The translations under genes were made by a program, and so were the position numbers. Below the pieces are notes generated by a model. That model saw only the letters and a program-made list of their open reading frames with translations, was not told the origin of the DNA and made no database searches. Shown here piece after piece: positions 11,127-20,728 of a stretch of 64,000 nt of DNA. Source of the DNA: Ferrovaceae bacterium (lineage in GTDB: Bacteria > Pseudomonadota > Gammaproteobacteria > Burkholderiales > Ferrovaceae); the NCBI GenBank assembly GCA_027311025.1, contig DAICZS010000001.1:1-64000 (forward strand). Direction: 5' to 3'. How positions within the stretch are numbered: the stretch's first letter is position 1; every line of letters starts with the position of its first letter.

Positions 11127-12017
11127 ATGGCCATGGCAACCGTCTATCGTACCGAGCTGCAATCGCTGCCACTGATCGCCCGTGGCAAGGTCAGGGACAT
11201 CTATGCGGTGGGTGAGGAACATCTTTTGCTGGTCACCACCGATCGGCTATCCGCCTTTGACGTGGTGTTTCCAACACCCATTCCCAACAAGGGCGTCATC
11301 CTCAACACCCTGACCAATTTCTGGTTTTCCCATTTTCAGGATCTGATCCCCAACCACCTCAGCGGCATCGATCCGGAAAGCGTGGTGGCGCCAGCCGAGC
11401 GAAGTCAGGTACGGGGCCGCTCGGTGGTGGCGCGACGCATGCAGGCGTTACCCCTGGAAGCCGTGGTGCGTGGATACATCGAAGGCTCGGGCTGGAAGGA
11501 ATACCAGGCCAGCGGCACGGTCTGCGGCATTACCCTGCCTGCAGGACTGGAGCGGGCCGCCAGGCTGCCGACCCCGCTGTTTACTCCGGCAACGAAGGCC
11601 GCTGTGGGTGATCATGATGAAAACATTGATTTTTCCAGGGCCAGTCAACTCGTAGGGCATGAAGTGGCGGCCGAGGTTCGCGATAAATCGCTGCAGCTCT
11701 ACAAGGCAGCTGCGGATTACGCCCTGGCGCGTGGCATCATCATCGCAGATACGAAATTCGAATTTGGCCTGGATCGGGATGGCACGCTCACGCTCATCGA
11801 CGAAGTACTCACCCCCGACTCTTCGCGCTTCTGGCCCAAGGACACCTATCGTGCCGGCACCAGCCCCGAAAGCTTTGACAAGCAGTTCGTCCGAAACTGG
11901 CTGGAATCCATCCACTGGAATAAACAGCCTCCCGCACCCGAGCTTCCCGCCGACATCGCAGCAGGCACGGGGGAACGCTATCAGGAAGCTCTCAGTCGCC
12001 TGACGGGGGGCGCTTGA
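11127..12017 (+). CDS. purC: Phosphoribosylaminoimidazole-succinocarboxamide synthase
   Basis: ARGKVRDIYAVG, TDRLSAFDVVFPTPIPNKG, DTKFEFGLD, EVLTPDSSRFWP. Confidence 0.96.
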   Translation: MAMATVYRTELQSLPLIARGKVRDIYAVGEEHLLLVTTDRLSAFDVVFPTPIPNKGVILNTLTNFWFSHFQDLIPNHLSGIDPESVVAPAERSQVRGRSVVARRMQALPLEAVVRGYIEGSGWKEYQASGTVCGITLPAGLERAARLPTPLFTPATKAAVGDHDENIDFSRASQLVGHEVAAEVRDKSLQLYKAAADYALARGIIIADTKFEFGLDRDGTLTLIDEVLTPDSSRFWPKDTYRAGTSPESFDKQFVRNWLESIHWNKQPPAPELPADIAAGTGERYQEALSRLTGGA

Positions 12018-12468
12018 GCATCTGCTGGATCAGGCGCCATTCCTCGTCGGTAACCGGCGTGATGGACAGGCGGTTGCCGCGCGCCAGCAGGCGCATGCCC
12101 TGCAACCCGGGCTCGGCGCGCAGTTCATTCAACGACAGTAACCGGGTTTTACGCCGCATGTGGACCTCGACGCAAAACCAGCGTGGCGCATCACGGGTGG
12201 ACTTGGGATCGTAGTAGGGAGACTCGGAATCAAACTGGGTTTCATCGGGGTGCGCCTTGCTGGCAACCCTGGCAAGGCCCACGATACCCGGCTGCGCACA
12301 GCTGGAGTGGTAGAACAACACATCGTCACCCGGCTGCATGTCGCGCATCATGAAGTTGCGCGCCTGGTAATTGCGGACCCCGAACCAGTCCACGCGCTGG
12401 CCGGGCATCTTCAGGACATCATCAACACTGACCTCGGAAGGTTCAGATTTCATCAACCAGCAGGTCAT
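11992..12468 (-). CDS. EVE domain-containing protein
   Basis: MTCWLMKSEPSEVSVDDV...WFGVRNYQARNFMM matches the EVE/THYN1-type family; overlaps purC 3' end by 26 nt. Confidence 0.9.
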   Translation of the reverse strand: MTCWLMKSEPSEVSVDDVLKMPGQRVDWFGVRNYQARNFMMRDMQPGDDVLFYHSSCAQPGIVGLARVASKAHPDETQFDSESPYYDPKSTRDAPRWFCVEVHMRRKTRLLSLNELRAEPGLQGMRLLARGNRLSITPVTDEEWRLIQQMLKRPPSGD

Positions 12469-12471
12469 GAT

Positions 12472-12655
12472 AGGGGGTCCCCCGCAGGTGCCGTCCGGTC
12501 AGCATCTTGAACCCAAGCCTCTAGAGAAGGTGGCTATCCACCGGGCACATCAGGCGATTCCAGCAGGACGCGCGCAACAGCACCCATCAGGTCAATAGCC
12601 GGGTTAGATGATTATCGGTTCAAAGAATTAAAACCGTAACGAACACCCCAGGGGA
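12472..12655 (-). ncRNA. ssrS: 6S RNA
   Basis: Minus strand starts CCCCTGGGGTGTTCGTTACGG and ends GACGGCACCTGCGGGGGACC; complementary termini plus GGGTTCAAG and position directly downstream of zapA are typical of betaproteobacterial 6S RNA. Confidence 0.85.
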
Positions 12656-12658
12656 ATC

Positions 12659-12973
12659 TCAAAAAAGGGATTCCTGCTCAAAGAAGCATCGGTCCAGCCG
12701 CTCCTCCAAGCCTTTTATTCTACGCTTCACATCGCCAACATCCCAACTGCTGGCGGCTTTTTGTTCAAGCATTTCGTATACGGCATTCAGGCCTGCCATC
12801 ACCGCTGCGCGTTCAGGCCCCACGCCTTCCGCATGACCACGCACTTCGCGCATGCGCCGGTCCAGTTCCTGTGCCGCCTCCTGCAGCAATGCCTGGTGTT
12901 CAGGATTGCATGAGACCTTGTAGGCACGGCCGAGAATGGCGATTTCGACCATGACGGATTCCGGTTTTGTCAT
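12659..12973 (-). CDS. zapA: Cell division protein ZapA
   Basis: VEIAILGRAYKVSCNPEHQALLQEAAQELDRRMREVR. Confidence 0.92.
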   Translation of the reverse strand: MTKPESVMVEIAILGRAYKVSCNPEHQALLQEAAQELDRRMREVRGHAEGVGPERAAVMAGLNAVYEMLEQKAASSWDVGDVKRRIKGLEERLDRCFFEQESLF

Positions 12974-12975
12974 GG

Positions 12976-13167
12976 CTATTCTGGTACCTGAGCCACCAGT
13001 TGTTGCAGGCGATGCCTGGCCTCTTCCATCTTGTCCGTCAACGTGCGCACCTCGTCTGCCTTGAGAATGAGTTCCTGCCTCAGGTTCTGGTTTTCAGCGC
13101 GCAACAGGTCGCACTGGGCGATGACACGGTCGATTTTCTGTTCCAGGCTGGCAAATAGCTTTTCCAT
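12976..13167 (-). CDS. Small coiled-coil protein next to zapA (ZapB/TIGR02449-like)
   Basis: 64-aa heptad-rich MEKLFASLEQKIDRVIAQCDLLRAENQNLRQELILKADEVRTL upstream of zapA. Confidence 0.7.
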   Translation of the reverse strand: MEKLFASLEQKIDRVIAQCDLLRAENQNLRQELILKADEVRTLTDKMEEARHRLQQLVAQVPE

Positions 13168-13251
13168 GGTCCCAATATAAGGGGGCGAGTGTTCCGGCGT
13201 CAATTGTCCAATATTTCTTTGCCCTGCATCCATATTTCGTTACAATCGTTT

Positions 13252-13450
13252 CAGCAGATGTGAATGGTTCACATCGGGGTGCCCGGACATCTTTCATGGT
13301 CCAGGTTAAACGGGAAACAGGTGAAATGCCTGTGCTGCCCCCGCAACGGTAAGTCCTGATCACTTCGTCATAACAGTCACTAGGTCGGAAGGTTCACGCC
13401 CACGGCCCGGGAAGACGACGAAGGTTTTCGGATGAGCCCGGATACCGGCC
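13252..13450 (+). promoter_or_regulatory. Cobalamin (adenosylcobalamin-type) riboswitch
   Basis: Contains AAACGGGAAACAGGTGAAATGCCTGTGCTGCCCCCGCAACGGTAAG and GAGCCCGGATACCGGCC, hallmark aptamer elements. Confidence 0.95.
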
Positions 13451-13570
13451 CCACGCTCCAAGTCGCCAGATGGTCTGGCGCACTGGAAATACTGCGGGGT
13501 AGCAGTATTCAGGCTTGCGTGTCATCGGTAAACCCCGATTTGTAGTCCGCCTTGAATTATCCCTGGTGTT

Positions 13571-13590
13571 TCCCTGTCCTCTACAGGGAG
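13571..13590 (+). promoter_or_regulatory. Candidate SD-sequestering hairpin of the riboswitch expression platform
   Basis: TCCCTGT-CCTCT-ACAGGGA: 7-bp perfect stem whose 3' arm overlaps AGGGAG (13585-13590), 6 nt before an in-frame TTG at 13597. Confidence 0.65.
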
Positions 13591-13596
13591 ATCATT

Positions 13597-15537
13597 TTGA
13601 CAATTTGCACCCGTCGTCCAGCCTTCAAACCCATTGCACTGTTGGTATCAGCCACCTGTCTTTCGTTCTCCAGCCATGCCTCCGACACCCTCGATGTTGT
13701 TGCGGGCCTGTCACCCATCACGGTGACTTCTTCCCGTTTTGACGAATCCCTGTCCCAGTCGTTGCCGCAGACCACCATCATTTCAGCCAGCGACATCGAG
13801 CGCAGTGGCTTGACCGATGTCTCACAAATCCTGCAAAAGCTCGGCAACGTGCCCACCCGAATCAGTTTGAGTGGCACCCAGGACCAATCCATCGACCTGC
13901 GCGGTTACGGCGTGACGAGCGACAATAACGTGGTGGTGCTGCTGGATGGCGTGCGCCTGTCCGAGATCGAGCAGGCGGCTGCCCGCACTTCCATGATTCC
14001 CGTGGAGTCCATCGATCACATCGAAATCACCCGCGGCGGGTCCAGCGTCCTCTACGGCGAAGGGGCCACCAGCGGGGTCATCAACATCGTCAGCAAAAAT
14101 CATCCGGGCAATAGCGCCACCCTGTCGGGCGGCTTGGGCAGCTTTGCCACCAAGGAGAGCAATGCCTGGGTGTCGCGTCAGGTGGATGGCACCTCGGTGG
14201 CCCTCTTTGGCAAGACCCTCAATACGGATAACTATCGGGCCAACAACCAGGCCCAGGTCAGGACGGGAGGGGCGTCGCTGCAGTGGCAGCCGGATGCAGA
14301 CCGCACCCTGGGGGTGCGCCTGTACTCGGATTCTGAAGACACGCGCTTTCCCGGCCCCCTGACCCTGCAGCAATTCCAGCTCAACCCCAGGCAAACCGTG
14401 ACGCTCAACGATTCAGGCAACATCAGCGGGAACGCCGTGACCGTGTTTGGGAAAGCCGTGGTGGGCAATACCGAGTGGGCCGTAGACGCCAACGTGCGCA
14501 ACAAACAATCAGGTGCCAACCTGCCCAGCATCGGCGGCACCACGGACATTTCTGCAAATTTCGAGGGTCTGTCCCCACGCGCAAAAATTCACGATGCCAT
14601 CATCAAGGGCAACGACCTGACAGTCGGGCTGGACCTGTCCCGCTGGGATCGCACCTACTCTTCCGTCTATCCCGCGTACCCCCAATACTCCACGCTAGGT
14701 GAGCATCTGATCCAGAACAGCGACGCCCTCTACCTGAGGGACGACTGGAGCCTCACACCGGTAGACCGGCTGGTGGCGGGAGGGCGCGTGGAGCGCATCC
14801 AGAAGGAACTGGCATCCAGCGATTCGTCCAACCTGCACGCCTTCGAGCTGCAGTACATTCGCACCCTGTATGAGAAAGTGGAGTCTTACATCCGCACGGG
14901 TCAAAGCTACCGGGTTGCCAACATCGACGAATTGCGCGGTGCTGCAGGCAACCTGTTGCCCCAGACCTCCATGGACTATGAGGCCGGTATCAGCTGGAAC
15001 CGACTGGAGGCCAGCAATGCCGCGTTGCGCCTGTTCCGCAGCGATATCCAGAACGAACTGGTGTTCGATCCGGTGCAGTTCATCAATGTCAATCTGCCCC
15101 CCACCCAGCGTGAAGGCCTGGAACTGGAAGGCCGCTACCAGGCCACGCAAAGCCTGGCCCTACGCGGATCGGGACAATGGATCAGGGCGGTATTCTCGGA
15201 GGGGGCCTATCAGGGGCATCGGGTACCGCTGGTTCCCCAGTTCAACATTCAGACAGGGGTGGAATGGAAGCCCCAAGCACATCAAACCCTGGATTTGTCG
15301 GCGCGCCTGGTAGGCCAGCAATACGTGGACTCTGACTTCATGGGAACGCTCCCGCCGATACCGTTCTACTGGACGGCCGACCTGCGCTATACCACGGCCC
15401 TCACGAAACAATGGAACCTCGTCGCCTCAGCCAATAACCTGCTCAACCGCCAGTATTACGACTATGCCAACAGCTACGGGGCTTACTACCCTTCTCCGGG
15501 AAAGAACTTCGGGATGCTGCTGAAATACGTCTATTAG
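13597..15537 (+). CDS. btuB: TonB-dependent outer-membrane receptor, BtuB-like
   Basis: Signal peptide after TTG start (TICTRRPAFKPIALLVSATCLSFSSHAS), TonB box-like ITVTSSRF, plug domain VVVLLDGVRLSEIEQAAARTSMIPVESIDHIEITRGGSSVLYGEGATSGVINIVSK; preceded by a B12 riboswitch. The ORF track extends to 13552. Confidence 0.88.
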   Translation: MTICTRRPAFKPIALLVSATCLSFSSHASDTLDVVAGLSPITVTSSRFDESLSQSLPQTTIISASDIERSGLTDVSQILQKLGNVPTRISLSGTQDQSIDLRGYGVTSDNNVVVLLDGVRLSEIEQAAARTSMIPVESIDHIEITRGGSSVLYGEGATSGVINIVSKNHPGNSATLSGGLGSFATKESNAWVSRQVDGTSVALFGKTLNTDNYRANNQAQVRTGGASLQWQPDADRTLGVRLYSDSEDTRFPGPLTLQQFQLNPRQTVTLNDSGNISGNAVTVFGKAVVGNTEWAVDANVRNKQSGANLPSIGGTTDISANFEGLSPRAKIHDAIIKGNDLTVGLDLSRWDRTYSSVYPAYPQYSTLGEHLIQNSDALYLRDDWSLTPVDRLVAGGRVERIQKELASSDSSNLHAFELQYIRTLYEKVESYIRTGQSYRVANIDELRGAAGNLLPQTSMDYEAGISWNRLEASNAALRLFRSDIQNELVFDPVQFINVNLPPTQREGLELEGRYQATQSLALRGSGQWIRAVFSEGAYQGHRVPLVPQFNIQTGVEWKPQAHQTLDLSARLVGQQYVDSDFMGTLPPIPFYWTADLRYTTALTKQWNLVASANNLLNRQYYDYANSYGAYYPSPGKNFGMLLKYVY

Positions 15538-16106
15538 ACGGAACGACGCAAACCTGAAGCGCCGTTCAGATAGCGAACCGCTGCATGGATCGGGGCAGCA
15601 ACCCCGATCCAGAAAGCGAAAGACGCCAGGGTTTGTGGTGCCCAGGTGACGAGATAAGCCGCCAGTCCGCCCAGGGTGACTTGTTCGATGCGTCCCGAGA
15701 ACAGGTAAAAGCTGCCACTTGCCAGAGTTTCGGCGACCACGATGCTGGACAGGCCCAACGCCAGCACCATGAGACTGCGTCGATCCAGCCCCGTGACATG
15801 CGTGGCGCAGGTGCGACCAGCCAACCACAACACGCCATACGCCGGCACCATGAACAGATAGGCGGGGGACAGGCAGAAGTTGCTCACGCCCCCCCAGGTC
15901 ACGGCAGCAAAATCCAGGGCCCCCACAAGGCCCAGGCCCAGCACCCAAAGCCGGGTCTGGCGCAGATAGCACCCACCCAGGAAAAAGGCGGCCCAGGTGG
16001 CCTGGGGCAAATGGAGCGCCGTTGCGTCATGCTGCCCGTGCGTGGCCAGAACCAGTACGGCCAGCAGCACGCCAATAGCCCATCGGGCACGATAAGAAAG
16101 ACTCAT
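15534..16106 (-). CDS. btuM: Small polytopic membrane protein, probable BtuM-type cobalamin transporter
   Basis: 190 aa, several TM segments, Cys78 in NFCLSPAY, beside riboswitch/BtuB. Family assignment is from remembered BtuM size, topology and single Cys near residue 80, so not certain. Confidence 0.65.
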   Translation of the reverse strand: MSLSYRARWAIGVLLAVLVLATHGQHDATALHLPQATWAAFFLGGCYLRQTRLWVLGLGLVGALDFAAVTWGGVSNFCLSPAYLFMVPAYGVLWLAGRTCATHVTGLDRRSLMVLALGLSSIVVAETLASGSFYLFSGRIEQVTLGGLAAYLVTWAPQTLASFAFWIGVAAPIHAAVRYLNGASGLRRSV

Positions 16107-16222
16107 GTGGATCCTGACTCAAGAATTGGGGTAAATCACCTGAAGGAATGTTATCAGATTCCCGGCGGCGCGGGGGTCGCGGTACGGTATACTGCCCCTC
16201 TCTCGTTTCAGGATCACGGCCA

Positions 16223-17980
16223 GTGCCATCGTTCACGCTGCCAGTTCATAGCGCCGCACTGTATCGGCGCTTGTTGCGATACGTCGTCCCCTACCGCTGG
16301 GAGTTTGTTGCCGCGATCGTCGCCATGGTGATCACGGCCGCCACAGAGCCGCTGCTTCCCGCATTGCTCAAACCCATGCTCGACATGAGCTTCGTGCATA
16401 AGGACCCTGCCTGGATTCGCTGGGTTCCGGTCATGTTGCTGGGCTTGTTCGTGGTGCGCGGCGTAGCCAACTTCGTCTCCAAGTTTGCCATGAACTGGGT
16501 GGGCAACAAGGTTGTCATGGACCTGCGCCGGCAGATGTTTGAGCGCCTGCTGCAACTGCCGGTCCGCTACTTCGATGACCACCCTTCGGGCGTCCTGATT
16601 TCGAAGCTGGTATTCGATGCCAGTCAGGTCATGACTGCAGCCACCACGGTGGTGACGAACCTCGTCACCGATACCTTCGTGGTCATCGGGCTGCTGGGGT
16701 GGCTGGTCTACCTCAACTGGAAACTCACCAGCATCACCTTGCTGGCCGCACCGCCCATTGCCTGGGTGGTGAAAAAGTTCAACGCCCGCCTGCGCAACGT
16801 CAACCGCGACAGCATGAAGGCCATGGGGGGCATCACCACCGTCCTGGACGAATCGATCGGCTGCCAGAAAGTCATCAAGATCTTTGGCGGCGTACCCGTT
16901 GAAACCGAGCGTTTCCACGAAGCCAGCAATCGGGTTCGCCGCCTCAACATGAAGCAGGCTGCTGCAGGCGCCGCCAATGTCCCCCTGGTTCAGTTGTTTG
17001 CAGCCCTTGCCGTGGCTGCCATCGTCTGGCTGGCCACCTTGCAGGCCAGCGCCGATGAAACATCCGTGGGCGGATTTGTTTCCTTCATCACGGCCATGAT
17101 CATGCTGCTGGCTCCCCTCAAGCGCCTGTCTGACATCAGCGAATCGCTCCAGCGAGGGCTTGCGGCTTCGGAAAGCGTCTTTGAGCTCATTGACCAGGCG
17201 CCTGAGGTGGACACGGGAACCGTCGTCCTGGAACGTGCAGTGGGCACGCTGCAATTCGAGCATCTGTGTTTTGCCTACCCGCGCGGAAACCGGTTGGCCC
17301 TTGATGATTTCAACCTCAGCATCCGTGCGGGGGAAACCGTGGCCCTGGTGGGCCAGTCTGGTAGTGGCAAAACCACCCTGGCCACGCTGATTCCCCGCTT
17401 TTATGCGCCGACTTCGGGGCATATCCTGCTGGACGGGCACCCGCTGGCGTCACTTACCCTGGCCAGCCTGCGTGCCAATATTTCCTTGGTGAGCCAGGAC
17501 GTGGTGTTGTTCAACGATACCGTGGCGCATAACATCGGCTACGGTTCATTGCGCGGCGTGTCGATGGACCGTATTCGGGCCGCAGCCCGGGCGGCCCATG
17601 CCCTGGAATTCATCGAACAATTGCCGGATGGATTCAATACGCTGCTCGGGGAAAACGGCGCGCGCCTGTCGGGGGGACAACGCCAGCGCATCGCCATTGC
17701 ACGCGCAATCCTGAAAGACGCGCCCATACTCATCCTGGATGAGGCCACCTCGGCGCTGGACAGTGAATCAGAACGGGCCGTACAAACCGCCCTGGATGCC
17801 CTGATGGTGGGGCGCACCACCATCGTCATTGCCCACCGGCTGTCCACCATCGAAAACGCCGATCGCATTGTGGTGCTGCATGAGGGCAAGATCGTCGAGC
17901 AGGGTACCCATCGCAGCCTGCTTGAACTCAACGGGTACTACGCGAGGTTGCACCAGATGCAACCGCTCACTGGCGCTTGA
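16223..17980 (+). CDS. msbA: Lipid A export ABC transporter ATP-binding/permease protein MsbA
   Basis: ABC-exporter TM domain plus Walker A GQSGSGKTTLAT, signature LSGGQRQRIAIARAIL, Walker B ILILDEATSALD; probable GTG start (ORF track begins 16148). Confidence 0.93.
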   Translation: MPSFTLPVHSAALYRRLLRYVVPYRWEFVAAIVAMVITAATEPLLPALLKPMLDMSFVHKDPAWIRWVPVMLLGLFVVRGVANFVSKFAMNWVGNKVVMDLRRQMFERLLQLPVRYFDDHPSGVLISKLVFDASQVMTAATTVVTNLVTDTFVVIGLLGWLVYLNWKLTSITLLAAPPIAWVVKKFNARLRNVNRDSMKAMGGITTVLDESIGCQKVIKIFGGVPVETERFHEASNRVRRLNMKQAAAGAANVPLVQLFAALAVAAIVWLATLQASADETSVGGFVSFITAMIMLLAPLKRLSDISESLQRGLAASESVFELIDQAPEVDTGTVVLERAVGTLQFEHLCFAYPRGNRLALDDFNLSIRAGETVALVGQSGSGKTTLATLIPRFYAPTSGHILLDGHPLASLTLASLRANISLVSQDVVLFNDTVAHNIGYGSLRGVSMDRIRAAARAAHALEFIEQLPDGFNTLLGENGARLSGGQRQRIAIARAILKDAPILILDEATSALDSESERAVQTALDALMVGRTTIVIAHRLSTIENADRIVVLHEGKIVEQGTHRSLLELNGYYARLHQMQPLTGA

Positions 17981-18707
17981 GCCACAACTTGGCATAGCGG
18001 TAGAACGTGGTATGGGCGTTGGATACGGCCAGCAACAGCCCCTGCCCTCCGTCCAGAAATCCACGACGCAGCACATAAGTTCTGAAGAAGGCCCAAAGGC
18101 CATGGCCCAGGGCGGTCATCAGGCCGGTCCGTTCGCCCCGCACAAATGCCTGTTCTGCGCCCAGGGTGGAATATCGGTTGGCCTTGTCCAGCGCCTCTTC
18201 CAGGCTGGCATAGGTATCATGCAGCAGCGGTTGCGTCAGGGTCCCCACCGCCGCTGTACTCACCAGGCGCTCATGGACCAGGTCGTCTGAAAAGCGGGCC
18301 TCTCCCCGACGGAACAGGCGGATGACGTAATCGGGCCACCAGCCGCCGTGGCGCAGCGTGCGCCCGCAATAACGCGACGCTCTCGGCATGCGGTACACAG
18401 CGGCGCCGGGCGCAAGCAGCGCAGCCTCGATTTCGATCCTCAATCCCGGGCTGACCTGTTCGTCCGCATCCAGGGACAACACCCAATCCCCACTGGCAAA
18501 GGCCAGGGCACGGTTTTTCTGGGGACCAAATCCGGGCCAGTCAGCAGCCACCTCCACGCGTGCGCCCAGGGCTTTGGCTATGGCCACGGTGGCATCGGTA
18601 CTGCCCCCATCCAGGACGATGCGTTCATCGGCCCATGCCACCGACTGGAGGCAATCCCCAATCGATGCTGCTTCGTTCTTGGCGATCACAATCACCGAAA
18701 GCGTCAT
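17967..18707 (-). CDS. Glycosyltransferase family 2, LPS core type (WaaE/KdtX-like)
   Basis: MTLSVIVIAKNEAASIGDCLQSVAWADERIVLDGGSTD...LSLDADEQ; lies in an LPS gene cluster. Confidence 0.85.
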   Translation of the reverse strand: MTLSVIVIAKNEAASIGDCLQSVAWADERIVLDGGSTDATVAIAKALGARVEVAADWPGFGPQKNRALAFASGDWVLSLDADEQVSPGLRIEIEAALLAPGAAVYRMPRASRYCGRTLRHGGWWPDYVIRLFRRGEARFSDDLVHERLVSTAAVGTLTQPLLHDTYASLEEALDKANRYSTLGAEQAFVRGERTGLMTALGHGLWAFFRTYVLRRGFLDGGQGLLLAVSNAHTTFYRYAKLWLKRQ

Positions 18708-19708
18708 GAATAGTAACTCCGGTACCAGGAAACAAATCGTTCAAGCCCCGTTTCCAGTGAGGTCTGGGGTTGGTATCCCACCGCTTCGGCAAGGTCGGCA
18801 ATCCCGGCAAAGGTTTCTTCCACATCTCCGGATTGCATGGGCAAGTACTCGCAGATGGCTTTTTTGTGCAGACATCGCTCCAGTATGCCGATGAAGGTTT
18901 CGAGCGATGCGGGCTGATGATGGCCCAAATTGTAAATCCTCCAGGGCGCATCACTGCTTGCCGGATCGGGATGCAGGCGATCAAAGGCGGGGTTGGGTTT
19001 GGTGGGTTTCGCCAGGACCCGCACCACCCCCTCCACAATATCGTCGACATAGGTAAAATCGCGACGCATGCGTCCCTGGTTGAAAACCTGGATCGGACGG
19101 TTTTCCAGAATGGCCCGGGTAAACAGGGCATACGCCATGTCAGGGCGGCCCCAGGGGCCATAGACAGTAAAAAAGCGCAGCCCCGTCGTCGGCAAGCCAA
19201 ACAGGTGGCTGTAGGAATGCGCCATCAACTCGTTGGCACGCTTCGTGGCAGCATACAGACTGGCGGGGTGATCGGCCGGGTCGTGTTCACTGAAGGGCAA
19301 TCGGGCGTTGGTGCCGTAAACGCTGGACGTGCTGGCATAGACGAGGTGGTTGATCTCATGATGACGGCAACCTTCCAGCACATGGGCAAATCCGGTCATG
19401 TTGGCATTAACGTAAGCCAAAGGGTTTTTCAGGGAATGGCGTACCCCGGCCTGTGCTGCAAGATGCACCACATGAGTAAAGCCCCCGCCCGAAAATAGCG
19501 ACGCCATGCCGGGCGCATCGCTGATGTCCAGGAGATGAAAACTGAATCGGGGCTGGTCAGCCAGCTGGCCCAGCCGCGCCTGCTTCAACGCAACTTCGTA
19601 ATAGTCATTGAGGTTGTCCAGACCAACAACGGTATGGCCCTCCTGCAGCAGTCGCCTGGCCACATGCATGCCGATGAATCCCGCAACCCCGGTGACCAGT
19701 ATGTTCAT
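18704..19708 (-). CDS. NAD-dependent epimerase (UDP-glucuronate 4-epimerase-like)
   Basis: MNILVTGVAGFIGMHVARRLLQEGHTVVGLDNLNDYY, YxxxK as YAATK, FFTVYGPWGRPDMA. Confidence 0.88.
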   Translation of the reverse strand: MNILVTGVAGFIGMHVARRLLQEGHTVVGLDNLNDYYEVALKQARLGQLADQPRFSFHLLDISDAPGMASLFSGGGFTHVVHLAAQAGVRHSLKNPLAYVNANMTGFAHVLEGCRHHEINHLVYASTSSVYGTNARLPFSEHDPADHPASLYAATKRANELMAHSYSHLFGLPTTGLRFFTVYGPWGRPDMAYALFTRAILENRPIQVFNQGRMRRDFTYVDDIVEGVVRVLAKPTKPNPAFDRLHPDPASSDAPWRIYNLGHHQPASLETFIGILERCLHKKAICEYLPMQSGDVEETFAGIADLAEAVGYQPQTSLETGLERFVSWYRSYYS

Positions 19709-19774
19709 GGGCAAATTTTAGCATGGTGACCGTCGCGGGTAGCCGCGTCCTGGCGCACAGCCTAGAATGTCGGG

Positions 19775-20728
19775 ATGCGCAAAATCCTGATCATCAAGAC
19801 ATCCTCCCTGGGCGATGTGGTTCATGCCCTACCAGCCGTGTCCGACATCGCACGCCATTGCCCCGACATCACCGTGGACTGGATGGTGGAAGCATCATTC
19901 TCCGCCATCCCGGCCCTGCATCCTGCCGTTCGGCACATCATTCCGGTGGCCACCCGTCGCTGGCGCAAGGCCCCCCTGTCACGGGAAACATGGCAAGAAC
20001 TGGCCTCCCTGCGCCACCAGTTGCGGGAAGGCGCCTACGATCTCACCATCGACCTGCAGGGCCTCATCAAAAGCGCCTTGCTGGGATGGCTGGTTCCGGC
20101 ACATCGCATGGGGTATGCCTGGTCCAGCGCCCGTGAACCCTGGGCTACCCTGGCCTACCAGGAACGATTTGCGATTCCCTGGAACCTGCACGCCGTTGCA
20201 CGCAACCGCCTCCTGACGGCACAGGCCCTGGGCTACGAGCCCGAACCGGAAGTACGCTACGGACTCAAGCTTCCCAGCGCGCCGCCCCCATGGGCTCCCG
20301 GCGAGCCCTACGTGGTCCTGCTCCACGCCACCAGCCGTCCCCATAAGGAATGGCCCGAAAGCTACTGGATCGAGCTGGGTGTGCGCCTCCAGCAACAGGG
20401 ACTGCGCGCCATCATCCCTGGTGGCAGCGCCATCGAGCGCGAACGAGCGGCGCGACTGGCCAGCCGCATTCCCGCAGCCCTCGCGGCCCCCGTGATGGAC
20501 CTTGCCGCGCTTGCAGCGCTCCTTGCGCATGCGCAGTGCGTCATCGGGGTGGACACCGGACTCTCCCATTTGGCAACCGCACTCAATCGCCCGGTGGTGG
20601 CCATCTTCACGGCAACCCGGCCCGAAGACACCGGCGTGTACGGCAGCCCCCTGGCGGTCAACTGCGGCGGAAAAAAGCAGATGCCTTCCGTGGAAACGGT
20701 CATGCAAGCCCTGCCCGCCTCATGCTAG
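19775..20728 (+). CDS. waaC: Lipopolysaccharide heptosyltransferase I
   Basis: MRKILIIKTSSLGDVVHALPAVSDI, GVDTGLSHLATAL; GT9 family. Confidence 0.93.
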   Translation: MRKILIIKTSSLGDVVHALPAVSDIARHCPDITVDWMVEASFSAIPALHPAVRHIIPVATRRWRKAPLSRETWQELASLRHQLREGAYDLTIDLQGLIKSALLGWLVPAHRMGYAWSSAREPWATLAYQERFAIPWNLHAVARNRLLTAQALGYEPEPEVRYGLKLPSAPPPWAPGEPYVVLLHATSRPHKEWPESYWIELGVRLQQQGLRAIIPGGSAIERERAARLASRIPAALAAPVMDLAALAALLAHAQCVIGVDTGLSHLATALNRPVVAIFTATRPEDTGVYGSPLAVNCGGKKQMPSVETVMQALPASC

